A stretch of DNA of 42,637 nucleotides from Muribaculaceae bacterium (GCA_017483645.1 JAFUWD010000014.1:1-42637), one strand, 5' to 3'. Shown: positions 1 to 8,935, numbered from the stretch's first letter. The notes: generated by a model from the sequence alone, not told the origin. Translations and numbers: made by a program.

Positions 1-46
1 CAATAGGCAATATATAGCCCAACAGTTTTTTATAAGCGTTTTCCAT
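1..46 (-). CDS. N-terminal fragment of an unidentified protein, possibly a transposase
   Basis: An ATG at 46-44 opens a frame that runs off the left edge of the window and reads MENAYKKLLGYILPI. A Bacteroidota-type promoter lies just upstream at 69-101, which supports a real gene start. Fifteen residues are too few for identification. The opening resembles the first residues of short N-terminal regions of some Bacteroidales transposases as I remember them, but this is only a hint. If correct, it would mean that the window begins inside an insertion sequence, matching the transposase tail at the right end. Confidence 0.4.
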   Translation of the reverse strand, partial: MENAYKKLLGYILPI

Positions 47-68
47 ATCCTCTGCGTTTTTGAACACG

Positions 69-101
69 CAAAGGTACAGTTTTTTGCTCTAACCGATGCA
101 A
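69..101 (-). promoter_or_regulatory. Promoter of the leftward partial gene
   Basis: On the minus strand TTGC (98-101) and TACCTTTG (69-76) are separated by 21 nt, matching the Bacteroidota -33/-7 pattern TTTG and TAnnTTTG. The ATG of the partial gene follows 22 nt downstream. Confidence 0.5.
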
Positions 102-205
102 TAAATAAAATTTAACACACATATTTTTGCAGGTGGCCCTAAAAATCTCGATTTATAAATCAGAAAAGATAAAAACTGAGTCAAATGCCGTGATATAGAT
201 AGAAC

Positions 206-246
206 AAAAACGAGGGACATCCATCAGGGCGCCCCTCGGTCATTTT
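206..246 (-). terminator. Terminator after the TolB-like gene
   Basis: CGAGGG (211-216) pairs with CCCTCG (233-238), with G-U pairs extending the stem inward. On the minus strand a run of five T follows (206-210), and on the plus strand TTTTTTT follows at 243-249, so it could act in both directions. Confidence 0.6.
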
Positions 247-263
247 TTTGTTGTGGCAGGAAA

Positions 264-1244
264 TTACTCGTCGAGTTTGAATCGCCAGATTTGGTAATTC
301 TCCTTCTTGTTGCCACGGTCGCTCACGAAGTAGACAAACCCATCTTGGCTCCAGTAAGGTTGTCCGTCGTAGGATTTGTTGACGGTGAGTTGCACCAGAT
401 TGTTGCCATCAATGTCGATGATGTAAAGGTCGGTGTCCTTCTTGTCCTTCTTGTATGCATCGAAGATGATGTGCTTGCCGTCAGGGCTCCAGCAGGGGTT
501 GAAAGCAAAGCCTTTCTTGGCATCGGTGATTTGCACCTGGTTGCTACCGTCGAGGTCCATGGTCCAGATGGAGCAGCTCTTGGCGTCGGACGAATATTTC
601 ACATAGGCAATGCTCTTGCCGTCGGGGCTGAAGCGTGGTGTGTAACCACCCGAGAGCAGCACATTCTCGCCGGTTTTGAGGTTGCGCAGCCACACTTCAC
701 TGTGCTCCACAGCCACAGTGGTTCCACCAAAGCCAAAAAGCGACCAGAAATTCAGTTTCTTGTAGAAAGAGTAGGACTGTTTGTCGTAGATAAGGAATTG
801 TCCATCGGGGCTGAAGCAAGGATGTCCTTCAAAAGCGTCGGGCGACTCGGTGATGGCCTGCAAGGTTTTACCCTTGGTGTTGTTCATCATGAAAATGTCA
901 CTTGTGGCGCTGCCCTCATTCTGGCATCGGAAAGCGATTTTGTCGAGTACTTCGCTGTAGGCGGGAGCCCAGTTGAAGTTTTTGCCACTGGTCTTCTGGC
1001 TCATGGCCGTGGAGAAGACATTGTCCTTCTTGTAAATGTTCCAAAACTTTTTGTTTTCGCGGGCGGCAAAAAACAAGTTCAGACCCATATTGCCTCCATA
1101 GGGATTCATACAGGGTTCTTCGTTGTCAGTCACCTTGGTCAGTGTCATCAAGTTCTCGCCGCTGGTGGTGATTTCAAAGTTTTTTCCAGCCCAGCAGGTG
1201 AGTGTCGCACACGCGACAAGCGTCAGGGATAATACTTTTCTCAT
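264..1244 (-). CDS. Secreted TolB-like beta-propeller protein (PD40 repeats)
   Basis: The 326-residue product opens with a signal peptide (MRKVLSLTLVACATLTCWAG). The rest carries repeated WD40-like PD40 units of the TolB type, visible as SPDGQFLIYD, SPDGKSIAYVKY, SPDGKHIIFD and a final SQDGFVYFVSD, spaced about 45 residues apart. Such propellers usually bind proteins or peptidoglycan-associated partners in the periplasm, and no catalytic domain is seen. The start at 1244 is preferred over an in-frame ATG at 1295, because the latter would put 17 residues before the signal peptide and overlaps the -7 box. It stands alone, with its own promoter at 1293-1318 and a terminator at 206-246. It could also be the propeller half of a PD40 protein family without peptidase activity. 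The exact role is unknown. Confidence 0.8.
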   Translation of the reverse strand: MRKVLSLTLVACATLTCWAGKNFEITTSGENLMTLTKVTDNEEPCMNPYGGNMGLNLFFAARENKKFWNIYKKDNVFSTAMSQKTSGKNFNWAPAYSEVLDKIAFRCQNEGSATSDIFMMNNTKGKTLQAITESPDAFEGHPCFSPDGQFLIYDKQSYSFYKKLNFWSLFGFGGTTVAVEHSEVWLRNLKTGENVLLSGGYTPRFSPDGKSIAYVKYSSDAKSCSIWTMDLDGSNQVQITDAKKGFAFNPCWSPDGKHIIFDAYKKDKKDTDLYIIDIDGNNLVQLTVNKSYDGQPYWSQDGFVYFVSDRGNKKENYQIWRFKLDE

Positions 1245-1292
1245 ATAGTTTGATTTTATTAAATTATTAGTCGTAGAGTGAGATAGTTTTTG

Positions 1293-1318
1293 CAAAGATA
1301 ATGATATTTTTTTAAACA
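1293..1318 (-). promoter_or_regulatory. Promoter of the TolB-like gene
   Basis: The minus strand carries TATCTTTG (1293-1300), a perfect -7 box. The -33 element is weak (a T-rich GTTTA near 1311-1318). The box lies 49 nt before the chosen ATG and supports the start at 1244. Confidence 0.55.
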
Positions 1319-1336
1319 GGGGATTTCTATTGTGAT

Positions 1337-1675
1337 TTATTGCTGCATTGAGTCGAAGGCCTGTTGCAATTCTTTGAGTTGCGCACGGATGCCTTTGAGC
1401 CTGTCAACCACCTCAAACCGCTTGTCCACTCCGTCGCGGTTGGCGCGGATTTGTGCCTGCGCCGCTTCCAGTTTGATGCCCTTGTCCTTGACCAGATAGT
1501 GGATTTTTTTGATGGTCTCGATGTCGGCCGGCGTGTAGAAGCGCGTGCCTTTGTCGTTGCGTTTGGGCTTGAGGATGGTCAGCTGCGATTCCCAGAAGCG
1601 AAGGGTCGTCACAGGAATTCCCAGAATTTGGGCCACATCGCCAATGCGGTAGTATTTTTTGTCAAACTCTTGCAT
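1337..1675 (-). CDS. MerR-family transcriptional regulator, short form
   Basis: A 112-residue protein with an N-terminal winged helix-turn-helix of the MerR type: YYRIGDVAQILGIPVTTLRF at residues 8-27, then WE, the wing (RNDKGTRFYTPADIETIKKI) and a helix that leads to a coiled-coil region (about 75-112, rich in R, K, Q and L). There is no C-terminal effector-binding domain and no metal-binding cysteine. This short form is common in Bacteroidetes and has no assigned signal. It starts 21 nt after the stop of ftsH on the same strand, so it is probably the last gene of the rsfS-ftsH operon. Its target is unknown. Confidence 0.88.
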   Translation of the reverse strand: MQEFDKKYYRIGDVAQILGIPVTTLRFWESQLTILKPKRNDKGTRFYTPADIETIKKIHYLVKDKGIKLEAAQAQIRANRDGVDKRFEVVDRLKGIRAQLKELQQAFDSMQQ

Positions 1676-1696
1676 GGTGGGCTTGAAAATTAGTTG

Positions 1697-3706
1697 TTAG
1701 TGGGTGAATGTGGGCGGAAACTCAATGCCGCTATCGTAGTTGCCTTCGTCGTTGTCGGTTTTCTCTTTGTCGCCTGCATCCATGAGTTCTTCATTTCTCG
1801 ATTTCCACTGGCGCGGGCCGAAGATGCGCATCGCGTCCTCGGTGTAGATGACCTCGCGCTGTTGCAGCAAGTCGGCAAGCTCATGATGACCGTTGGTGTA
1901 GAGGGTGAGCAGCTCACGGGCGCGCTCATATTGCGAGTCGATGATTTTCTGCACCTCGTTGTCGATGGCGCGGGCACGTTCCTCACTATACGGCTTGGTG
2001 AATCCGTATGTCGACTGGTCGGCGTCGTAGTAGGAGATGTTGGGCAGTTGGTCGCTCATGCCGTAGTAGGTGACCATGGCGTAGGCGATGCGTGTGGAGC
2101 GTTCCAGGTCGTTCAGAGCGCCGGTGTCGATAAATCCCAGGAACATCTCTTCGGCCACACGGCCTGCCAGCAGCGAGCAAATCTTGTCGAGCAACGCCTG
2201 CTTGGGCTCGATTTGGCGCTCTTCGGGAAGATACCAAGCGGCTCCCAATGCTTTGCCGCGCGGCACGATGGTGACCTTGATGAGCGGGTCGGCGTACTGC
2301 AGATGCCAGCTCACTGTGGCATGTCCTGCCTCGTGCACGGCAATGGAGCGCCGTTCCTCGTCGGTGATGACTTTCGACCGTTTTTCCAGACCGCCGATAA
2401 TGCGGTCCACGGCATCCATGAAATCCTGGCGCTGAACAGCTTGTTTCTTGCGGCGTGCGGCAATCAGGGCGGCCTCGTTGCACACGTTGGCAATGTCGGC
2501 GCCCGAGAATCCGGGAGTTTGACGCGCCAGCAGGTCAAGGTCGACGCTGCCGTCGGTCTTCACATCGCGCAGATGGACAGCGAAAATTTCCTTGCGGTCG
2601 CTCAATTCGGGCAATTCCACATAGATTTGGCGGTCGAAGCGTCCTGCGCGAAGCAGTGCTTTGTCCAGAATGTCGGCACGGTTGGTGGCGGCCAGAATAA
2701 TCACGCCGCTGTTGCTGCCAAAGCCGTCCATCTCGGTGAGTAGCTGGTTGAGCGTGCTCTCGCGTTCATCGTTGCCACCCATGTTGGGGTTCTTGCCGCG
2801 TGCACGTCCCACGGCGTCGATTTCGTCGATGAAGACGATGCATGGGCTTTTCTCTTTAGCCTGGCGGAACAGGTCGCGGACACGCGATGCGCCCACGCCC
2901 ACAAACATTTCCACAAAGTCGGAGCCCGACATGGAAAAGAACGGCACGTTGGCCTCGCCGGCAACAGCCTTGGCAAGCAGCGTCTTGCCGGTTCCCGGAG
3001 GGCCTACGAGCAATGCTCCTTTGGGGATTTTTCCACCCAGTTCGGTGTAGTGCTGTGGGTTCTTCAAGAAGTCGACAATCTCGGCCACCTCCACTTTGGC
3101 CTCGGCCAAACCAGCCACATCTTTGAATGTGACCTTGTTCTTGTCGTTCTGGTCGAAAAGAGTTGCTTTGGAGCGGCCCACGTTGAAGATGCCGCCCATT
3201 CCGCCTCCGCCGTTGCCCATGCGGCGCATCATGAAGAAATAGAAGGCAATGAGCAGCAAGAAAGGTCCAAAGTACCAAAAGATGTTGCCCAGGTCACTGC
3301 CTTTTTCGTAGGCCACTTCGCCCTTGAACGTGCCGGCTTGCCGCCATTGTTCCACTTTCTCCTCCAGTTTGTCGGTCGAGGGAATTTGTGTTTCGATGCG
3401 TGCCTTGGCACTCTTGGAAATTTGGCCTTGCAACTGCCCCTTGAACACCACGTTGGCAAGCGAGTCAGTGAGTAGGCCCTGTGCCTCGTTGCTGTTGGTG
3501 ATAACGGTGATTTTGGTCACACCGCCTTTGTTGACCCATGTTTCAAACTCCGACCAGCTCACTTTTTGTGCCAGTGAGTTGTCATTGAGGGCATAGGTGC
3601 CAATAAGGACGAGGAGAATCAGGCCATACATCCAGAAGATGTTGAACTTGAACCCCTTGGGCGATTTGTTGCTGCCGGTTTTGTTATTGTTGTTGTTTGT
3701 TGCCAT
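1697..3706 (-). CDS. ftsH: ATP-dependent zinc metalloprotease FtsH
   Basis: The 669-residue membrane-anchored AAA+ protease degrades misassembled membrane proteins and selected cytosolic regulators. Two membrane segments (about residues 23-40 and 142-160) flank a periplasmic domain. A Gly-rich linker follows. The AAA domain has Walker A GPPGTGKT (235-242), Walker [13 protein letters not shown] (289-300) and the second region of homology ending in AGRFDR. The zinc site HEAGH lies at 458-462. The N-terminus is Asn-rich ([11 protein letters not shown]) and the C-terminus after the protease domain is acidic, as usual in Bacteroidetes. It starts 30 nt after rsfS, with which it probably forms an operon, and is followed by a merR gene. 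The length fits the family. Confidence 0.98.
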   Translation of the reverse strand: MATNNNNNKTGSNKSPKGFKFNIFWMYGLILLVLIGTYALNDNSLAQKVSWSEFETWVNKGGVTKITVITNSNEAQGLLTDSLANVVFKGQLQGQISKSAKARIETQIPSTDKLEEKVEQWRQAGTFKGEVAYEKGSDLGNIFWYFGPFLLLIAFYFFMMRRMGNGGGGMGGIFNVGRSKATLFDQNDKNKVTFKDVAGLAEAKVEVAEIVDFLKNPQHYTELGGKIPKGALLVGPPGTGKTLLAKAVAGEANVPFFSMSGSDFVEMFVGVGASRVRDLFRQAKEKSPCIVFIDEIDAVGRARGKNPNMGGNDERESTLNQLLTEMDGFGSNSGVIILAATNRADILDKALLRAGRFDRQIYVELPELSDRKEIFAVHLRDVKTDGSVDLDLLARQTPGFSGADIANVCNEAALIAARRKKQAVQRQDFMDAVDRIIGGLEKRSKVITDEERRSIAVHEAGHATVSWHLQYADPLIKVTIVPRGKALGAAWYLPEERQIEPKQALLDKICSLLAGRVAEEMFLGFIDTGALNDLERSTRIAYAMVTYYGMSDQLPNISYYDADQSTYGFTKPYSEERARAIDNEVQKIIDSQYERARELLTLYTNGHHELADLLQQREVIYTEDAMRIFGPRQWKSRNEELMDAGDKEKTDNDEGNYDSGIEFPPTFTH

Positions 3707-3736
3707 GTGATTTTAATTGACTGTCTGCTGTGGGGC

Positions 3737-4096
3737 TTAGTCCAGGTCGGGTATCTCACTCACCTTGGCATCGGCCCACAATTGTTCCAGATTATAGCGC
3801 TCGCGGAACTCGGGCAGGAAGATATGTACATAAATCGTGCCATAATCGATGACTATCCATTGCGAGTTTTGATAACCGTCGTAGTTGAACGGCCTCACTC
3901 CGATGGTTTTCTCCACATATTCGCGCACGCTGTCGGCCACGGCATCAACTTGAATGGGCGTGTTGCCCTCGGCGATGACAAATCCCTGAGCAGCTGCGTA
4001 TTCAATGTCGCTCAAATCTACGGTGGTGATGTGGTGTCCTTTCTTTTCCTGGATACCTTCGATGATGGTGTTGACTAATTTTTCGTTTTCTGTCAT
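3737..4096 (-). CDS. rsfS: Ribosome silencing factor RsfS (Iojap/YbeB)
   Basis: The 119-residue protein covers the whole RsfS/Iojap domain. Recognisable parts are the N-terminal helix with IIEGIQEKKGHHITTVDLSD, the central IQVDAVADSVREYVE segment, and the conserved core WIVIDYGTIYVHIFLPEFRE near the C-terminus. Family members bind ribosomal protein L14 on the 50S subunit and block joining of the subunits under starvation. It is the first gene of an apparent rsfS-ftsH-merR operon. Its promoter lies back to back with that of the DUF3127 gene at 4127-4218. Confidence 0.95.
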   Translation of the reverse strand: MTENEKLVNTIIEGIQEKKGHHITTVDLSDIEYAAAQGFVIAEGNTPIQVDAVADSVREYVEKTIGVRPFNYDGYQNSQWIVIDYGTIYVHIFLPEFRERYNLEQLWADAKVSEIPDLD

Positions 4097-4126
4097 ATCA
4101 AGTTTTTAATAATGTGTACTGAAAGG

Positions 4127-4156
4127 CAAAGTTAATAATTTATTCTCAATGCGCAA
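4127..4156 (-). promoter_or_regulatory. Promoter of the rsfS-ftsH-merR operon
   Basis: Minus strand: TAACTTTG (4127-4134) with a TTG element (4154-4156) 19 nt upstream. The rsfS ATG lies 30 nt downstream of the -7 box. Confidence 0.6.
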
Positions 4157-4186
4157 CCAAACGCTGTCATTTTTACAACAAAAAGA

Positions 4187-4218
4187 TTTGTGGCCAATGA
4201 CATTTTTTACTAATTTTG
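4187..4218 (+). promoter_or_regulatory. Promoter of the DUF3127 gene
   Basis: TTTG (4187-4190), a 20 nt spacer, and TAATTTTG (4211-4218) match the Bacteroidota consensus at both boxes. The gene starts 40 nt downstream. Confidence 0.75.
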
Positions 4219-4258
4219 CACTCAATAGCAATCTAACAAAAAACGACAAACATTCATT

Positions 4259-4678
4259 ATGGAAGTAACAGGAAAAATTATCCAGAAGCTGGACCCTGTG
4301 AGCGGAACGTCCAAGTCTGGAACACAGTGGAGTAAACAAGAATATGTGCTTGAGACCATTGGTGACGCCTATCCCAAGAAAGTGTTTTTTGACTTTTTTG
4401 GAGAGCGCGCTCAGCAATACTCGTGGATTGAGGTGGGGCAGGAGATCACGCTCAGCTTTGACATTGAGAGCCGGGAGTACAATGGTCGTTGGTACACCAA
4501 TATTCGCGGCTGGAAGGCCGAGCGTTATGTGCCTGCTGCCGCACAGCAGGCTGCGCCCGCTGCCGAGCCTCCCTATCAGGCTGCCCCTGCAGCACCTGCT
4601 CCGGCTCCTGCTGCCCCCGCTGCCGACGCATTGCCCGATTTCAACCGTTCGAGCGAGGACGACGAGTTGCCCTTCTGA
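4259..4678 (+). CDS. DUF3127 OB-fold protein with SSB-like C-terminal tip
   Basis: The 139-residue protein has an N-terminal DUF3127-type domain (about 1-92: VTGKIIQKLDPVSGTSKSGT, then WSKQEYVLET, VFFDFFGE and a final WYTNIRGWKAERY). This fold resembles single-strand DNA-binding OB domains. A low-complexity Ala/Pro linker (about 93-125) leads to an acidic end, SEDDELPF. Bacterial SSB has the same layout: OB domain, flexible linker and a tip such as DDDIPF that recruits repair and replication proteins. Binding to DNA is not proven for the family. It is monocistronic, with a strong promoter at 4187-4218 and a terminator at 4711-4748. Confidence 0.85.
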   Translation: MEVTGKIIQKLDPVSGTSKSGTQWSKQEYVLETIGDAYPKKVFFDFFGERAQQYSWIEVGQEITLSFDIESREYNGRWYTNIRGWKAERYVPAAAQQAAPAAEPPYQAAPAAPAPAPAAPAADALPDFNRSSEDDELPF

Positions 4679-4710
4679 CAAACGCATCACATTTACTTTG
4701 TGTAGATATA

Positions 4711-4748
4711 AAAACCGCCCATTGTGCCATTGGCCAATGGGCGGTTTT
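4711..4748. terminator. Bidirectional terminator between DUF3127 and lpd
   Basis: AAAACCGCCCATTG (4711-4724) pairs with CCAATGGGCGGTTTT further on, with T or A runs at both ends. It serves the converging DUF3127 gene and the glycine cleavage operon. Confidence 0.85.
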
Positions 4749-4764
4749 GTGATGATGGCAGGTG

Positions 4765-6105
4765 TCAGAATTGGCGTGCCACCGCTTGCAGCACTTCGCC
4801 CAGGGTGGGGTGCCCGTGGATGGCGCTTGCCATCGCATCGACAGTGGCTCCGCAACACATGGTCGTGGCTACTTCCTGAATCAAGTCGGCCGCATGGGCG
4901 CCGCAAATGTGGCAACCCACGATTTTGCGTGTTGCCGAGTCGACAATCATTTTCACCAGACCGTCGGTTTCACCCATAGCCAAAGCCTTGCCGTTGCTGC
5001 GGAAGAATGCTTTTTTCACATCCACCGTCAGGCCCTGCTCGGCGCATTGTTCCTCGGTGAGGCCCACCATGGCAAGCTCAGGAGTGGTGAAAACGGCGCT
5101 GGGTATGATGCTGAGGTCGATGTCGCAAGGCTTGCCCAAGATGTGATTCAGGGCCACCATGCCCTGCGCCGATGCGGCATGAGCCAGCATACACAGGCCG
5201 TTCACGTCGCCAATGGCGTAGATGCCTGGTTCGCGTGTCTGCATATGCTCGTCAACAGCGATACCGCGACGCGTGACCTCCACAGCGGTGTGCTCCAATC
5301 CCGGGGGCAGCACAGGCTGCCTGCCAACCGACAGCAGCACAGCGTCGGCCATGACCGTAGTTTCCTTGCCCTTGGTCTCGTAAGCGACGGCAATGCCGTC
5401 GTCGCCCTTGGCAAGTGACTTCACCGCGGCTTGTGTCACAATTTTCACGCCCCGCTTGCTCATGACGCTGCGCAGTCGCTTGGCAATATCCTTGTCGAAG
5501 GGGGGCAGAATTTCCTTGCAGTATTCCACCACAGTGACGTCCACGCCATAAGCGGAGATTATTCCGGCAAACTCCATGCCGATTACTCCACCGCCCACTA
5601 CGCACAACCTGCCTGGCAAGGTGGTGGTGGCCAGCAATTCGTCGCTGCTGATGGCCAAATCGGCTCCCTCAATGGGAAGCCCACGGGGTGCCGAACCGGT
5701 GGCAATGACCACGTGGCTGGCGGTGAGCGTGTCGTCACCTACGCCGATGGTGTGTGCATCGACAAACCGCGCCTCGCCTTGCACCACCGTGATGCCGCCC
5801 TGCTGCATGAGCATCGCCACGCCATCGCGCAGCTGGCTCACCACCTGGTCCTTGCGTGCCACCGCGGCGGCATAGTCCACTGTGACGTCGCCTGTGGAAA
5901 CACCCCAGGCTTGCGCGTCACGCACGGTGCTCACTACCTCGGCACTGCGACACAGGGCCTTGGTGGGGATGCAGCCGCGATTCAGGCATGTGCCGCCCAG
6001 GTGGTCGCGTTCCACCAGAGCCACTTTCAAGCCTGCCGCGGCAGCCGCGGCGGCCATTTCGTAGCCGCCGGGTCCACCGCCGATGATGATCAGGTCGTAG
6101 GTCAT
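4765..6105 (-). CDS. lpdA: Dihydrolipoyl dehydrogenase (L-protein of glycine cleavage)
   Basis: The 446-residue flavoprotein reoxidises dihydrolipoyl groups using NAD+. The FAD site GGGPGGYEMAAAAAAAG lies at residues 9-25. The redox disulfide is C40-LNRG-C45 in GGTCLNRGCIPTKAL, and a second dinucleotide site is CVVGGGVIGMEFAGI. The catalytic HGHPTLGE motif is near the C-terminus. Its start overlaps the stop of gcvPB by 4 nt, so the two are translationally coupled. Being last in the gcv operon, it most likely serves GcvH rather than a 2-oxoacid dehydrogenase complex. Confidence 0.97.
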   Translation of the reverse strand: MTYDLIIIGGGPGGYEMAAAAAAAGLKVALVERDHLGGTCLNRGCIPTKALCRSAEVVSTVRDAQAWGVSTGDVTVDYAAAVARKDQVVSQLRDGVAMLMQQGGITVVQGEARFVDAHTIGVGDDTLTASHVVIATGSAPRGLPIEGADLAISSDELLATTTLPGRLCVVGGGVIGMEFAGIISAYGVDVTVVEYCKEILPPFDKDIAKRLRSVMSKRGVKIVTQAAVKSLAKGDDGIAVAYETKGKETTVMADAVLLSVGRQPVLPPGLEHTAVEVTRRGIAVDEHMQTREPGIYAIGDVNGLCMLAHAASAQGMVALNHILGKPCDIDLSIIPSAVFTTPELAMVGLTEEQCAEQGLTVDVKKAFFRSNGKALAMGETDGLVKMIVDSATRKIVGCHICGAHAADLIQEVATTMCCGATVDAMASAIHGHPTLGEVLQAVARQF

Positions 6106-7568
6106 TGTGCCAGCTCTTTAAAGGTGACAATGGGGTGCAGGGCCGCCTGCGTGTCGTCGAGACGGCGCACGGGGGTGTGGTGCGGGGCTTCTTTCACCAC
6201 GTCGGGGGTGGTGGCAGCCTCTTGGGCAATGCGGCGCATCACCTCGATGAAAGCATCGAGTGTTTCACGGCTCTCATTCTCAGTTGGCTCAATCATCAAA
6301 GCCTGATGGAAGAGCAACGGGAAATAAATGGTGGGAGCGTGGAAACCGTTGTCGAGCAAGCGCTTGGCCACGTCGAGCGTGGTGACGCCTGTGCTCTTGT
6401 CTTTCAGCCCGTCGAACACAAACTCGTGCTTGCACACACCCTCGATGGGAAGTTCATAGCAGTCCTTGAGCGATTCCTTCACATAGTTGGCGTTGAGTGT
6501 GGCCAGCGGCCCCACCATCTTCAGCTGTTCATTGCCCAGCGTGAGGATGTAGGCCAGGGCGCGCATGATAACGCCGAAGTTGCCTAAAAAGCCCGAAATC
6601 GACCCCAGCGACTCGTCGGTGAAGAGGATGTCGTAGTTTCCGGCCTCGTCCATCGTGACGCGAGGATTGGGAAGGAACTGCTCCAGGCCGGCGCGCACGC
6701 CCACCGGGCCGCTGCCGGGTCCTCCTCCACCATGAGGGGTGGAAAAAGTTTTATGCAGGTTGATGTGCATGATGTCGAATCCCAAATCGCCCGGGCGGCA
6801 ACGGCCCAGCAACGGATTGAGGTTGGCGCCATCGTAATACATCAGTCCTCCGCACTCATGCACCAGCGAGGCAATCTGGCCGATGCGCTGCTCAAAGATG
6901 CCCAGCGTGTTGGGGTTGGTCATCATCATGCCGGCCACGGTGTCGTCGAGCAAGGGTTTGAGGTCGTCGACATCCACTGTGCCGTCGGGCAGGCTCTTCA
7001 CTTGCACCACTTCCAAACCGCATACGGCGGCGCTGGCGGGGTTGGTGCCGTGGGCGCTGTCGGGAACAATGATTTTCTTGCGTTTCTCGTCACCGCGGCT
7101 CATGTGGTAGCTGCGCATCATCATCAGGCCTGTGAGCTCGCCGTGTGCTCCGGCAAAGGGGTTGAGTGTGAACTCACTCATGCCGGCTATCTCCGACAGG
7201 CACTCTTGCAAGGTGTAGTACACAGCCAGTGCGCCCTGCACGCTGTCGATGGGCTGCCAGGGGTGCAGGCCAGTGAAGTCGCGATGAGAGGCAATTTCCT
7301 CGTTGATTTTGGGGTTATACTTCATCGTGCACGACCCCAGCGGATAGAAGCCCGTGTCCACGCCAAAATTGTTGTTGCTCATGTTGGTGTAGTGGCGAAC
7401 CACAGTCAGCTCGTCCACTTGGGGCAGGGCTGGAGCGTCGTCGCGCAGCAAGTGTGCAGGCATTGACTCCAGGCTGTATTCACTCAACTCATTGTCGGGA
7501 AGAGTGTATCCACAACGGCCTTCTTGCGATAACTCAAAAATGAGTTTTCCGTAATATGTGTTGTTCAT
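6102..7568 (-). CDS. gcvPB: Glycine dehydrogenase (decarboxylating) subunit 2
   Basis: The 488-residue pyridoxal phosphate subunit of the split P-protein decarboxylates glycine and passes the aminomethyl group to lipoyl-GcvH. The PLP lysine is K273 in NLHKTFSTPHGGGGPG. Other family marks are YPLGSCTMKYNPK (75-87), DSAHGTNPAS (170-179) and the Gly-rich GPGSGPVG. It follows gcvPA by 21 nt and overlaps lpd by 4 nt. Subunit 1 is encoded separately, so the enzyme is the two-subunit type rather than the fused single chain of about 950 residues. Confidence 0.98.
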   Translation of the reverse strand: MNNTYYGKLIFELSQEGRCGYTLPDNELSEYSLESMPAHLLRDDAPALPQVDELTVVRHYTNMSNNNFGVDTGFYPLGSCTMKYNPKINEEIASHRDFTGLHPWQPIDSVQGALAVYYTLQECLSEIAGMSEFTLNPFAGAHGELTGLMMMRSYHMSRGDEKRKKIIVPDSAHGTNPASAAVCGLEVVQVKSLPDGTVDVDDLKPLLDDTVAGMMMTNPNTLGIFEQRIGQIASLVHECGGLMYYDGANLNPLLGRCRPGDLGFDIMHINLHKTFSTPHGGGGPGSGPVGVRAGLEQFLPNPRVTMDEAGNYDILFTDESLGSISGFLGNFGVIMRALAYILTLGNEQLKMVGPLATLNANYVKESLKDCYELPIEGVCKHEFVFDGLKDKSTGVTTLDVAKRLLDNGFHAPTIYFPLLFHQALMIEPTENESRETLDAFIEVMRRIAQEAATTPDVVKEAPHHTPVRRLDDTQAALHPIVTFKELAQ

Positions 7569-7589
7569 ATCGTTTCTCCTCCTTCGGGT

Positions 7590-8912
7590 TTAATGGGTTA
7601 AAATGTCGACCAGGTTGTCAATCTCTTCACGCGTGCGCATCTCGGTGACACACAGCAGCAGCGTGTCGGAGCCCACGCGCACACCGGCATGGATGCCATC
7701 TTGAGCGCACTCTTGCTGCAGTGCGTCGATGTCGAGCTCGGTGCGCACGACAAATTCGTTGAGGAACGGCTTGTCGGGATAGGCCAGTGACCACTTGCCA
7801 CTCTTCACCAGTTGGTCGGCGAGATAGTGCGCTCCGCTGTAGCCCATCTCGTTCACCTGCCGCAATCCCCGGCTTCCCATCAGAGCCATATACATGGTCA
7901 CATACAGGGCCATCAAGCTCTGGTTGGAGCAGATGTTGCTGGTGGCTTTTTCGCGGCGGATGTGCTGCTCGCGTGCCTGCAAGGTGAGTACAAATGTGCG
8001 CTTGCCGTCGACATCGGTCGTGGCACCCACAATGCGCCCCGGCATCTTGCGGATGAGTTTTTTGCTGGTGCACAGGAATCCCAGTCCGGGGCCGCCAAAG
8101 TTCATGGGAATGCCCAGGCTCTGGCCGTCGCCTACCGCGATGTCGGCACCCCATTCGCCGGGTGTCTTGAGCACACCCAGTGTGCTGGCGACGCAAGTGG
8201 TGATGAACAACGCCTTGTTGGCGTGGCAAATATCGGCCCAGCCGGTGTAGTCCTCCACGATGCCGAAGAAGTTGGGGATGGCCACAATCACGCCGGCCAC
8301 GTCGGGCTGTGCCACCTTTTGCTCGAAATCGGCGCGTGATGTCACGCCGCCTTCTTGCTCAATGACTTCAACGGTCACGCCATGAAACTTGGCATAAGTC
8401 TCGATGACACGCACCATCATGGGGTTGAGGGTTGCGCTGAGCAAGATGCGGTTGCGCTTTTTCCCGGCCGCCACAGCCATCATCATGGCTTCGGCGGTGG
8501 CTGTGGCGCCGTCGTACATCGATGCGTTCGACACCTCCATGCCCGTGAGTTCGGCCATCATGCTTTGGAACTCAAAAATGTATTGAAGGGTACCTTGTGA
8601 GATTTCGGCTTGATATGGAGTGTAGCTGGTGAGAAATTCACTGCGGCGCAGCATGTCCTGCACCACCGAGGGCGAATAATGGTCGTAGGTGCCTGCGCCG
8701 GCAAAGCAGGTGAGCGTGTGGTTCAGCGAGCCTAATGTGTCGAAGAACCGCCGCAGCTCCACCTCGCTCATGGCAGGCGGAAGGTCGTAGTCGCGATGAA
8801 ATTGCAGTTCATCGGGGATGTCGGTGTACAGGTCGTCGAGCGAGCGAAGGCCGCAACGCTGCAACATGGCCTGCACATCGGCATCGGTGTGCGGAAAATA
8901 TTTGTAGGTCAT
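7590..8912 (-). CDS. gcvPA: Glycine dehydrogenase (decarboxylating) subunit 1
   Basis: The 440-residue partner subunit of GcvPB has the same fold but no PLP lysine. Family marks are YTPYQAEISQGTLQYIFEFQ, SNASMYDGATATAEA, and FGGPGLGFLCTSKKLIRKMP. The start at 8912 (MTYKYFPHT) fits the usual MxYxPxT opening of the family, while a GTG at 8939 would add nine residues and overlap the gcvH stop by 4 nt. It lies 23 nt after gcvH and 21 nt before gcvPB. Confidence 0.97.
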   Translation of the reverse strand: MTYKYFPHTDADVQAMLQRCGLRSLDDLYTDIPDELQFHRDYDLPPAMSEVELRRFFDTLGSLNHTLTCFAGAGTYDHYSPSVVQDMLRRSEFLTSYTPYQAEISQGTLQYIFEFQSMMAELTGMEVSNASMYDGATATAEAMMMAVAAGKKRNRILLSATLNPMMVRVIETYAKFHGVTVEVIEQEGGVTSRADFEQKVAQPDVAGVIVAIPNFFGIVEDYTGWADICHANKALFITTCVASTLGVLKTPGEWGADIAVGDGQSLGIPMNFGGPGLGFLCTSKKLIRKMPGRIVGATTDVDGKRTFVLTLQAREQHIRREKATSNICSNQSLMALYVTMYMALMGSRGLRQVNEMGYSGAHYLADQLVKSGKWSLAYPDKPFLNEFVVRTELDIDALQQECAQDGIHAGVRVGSDTLLLCVTEMRTREEIDNLVDILTH

Positions 8913-8935
8913 TTCTGCTGAAATCTGTAAGCCAA

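Noticed and set aside
291-1232. A 313-codon plus-strand frame opposite the TolB-like gene
   Set aside because: It is the antisense shadow of a gene with a clear signal peptide and PD40 repeats; its own product shows no domain.
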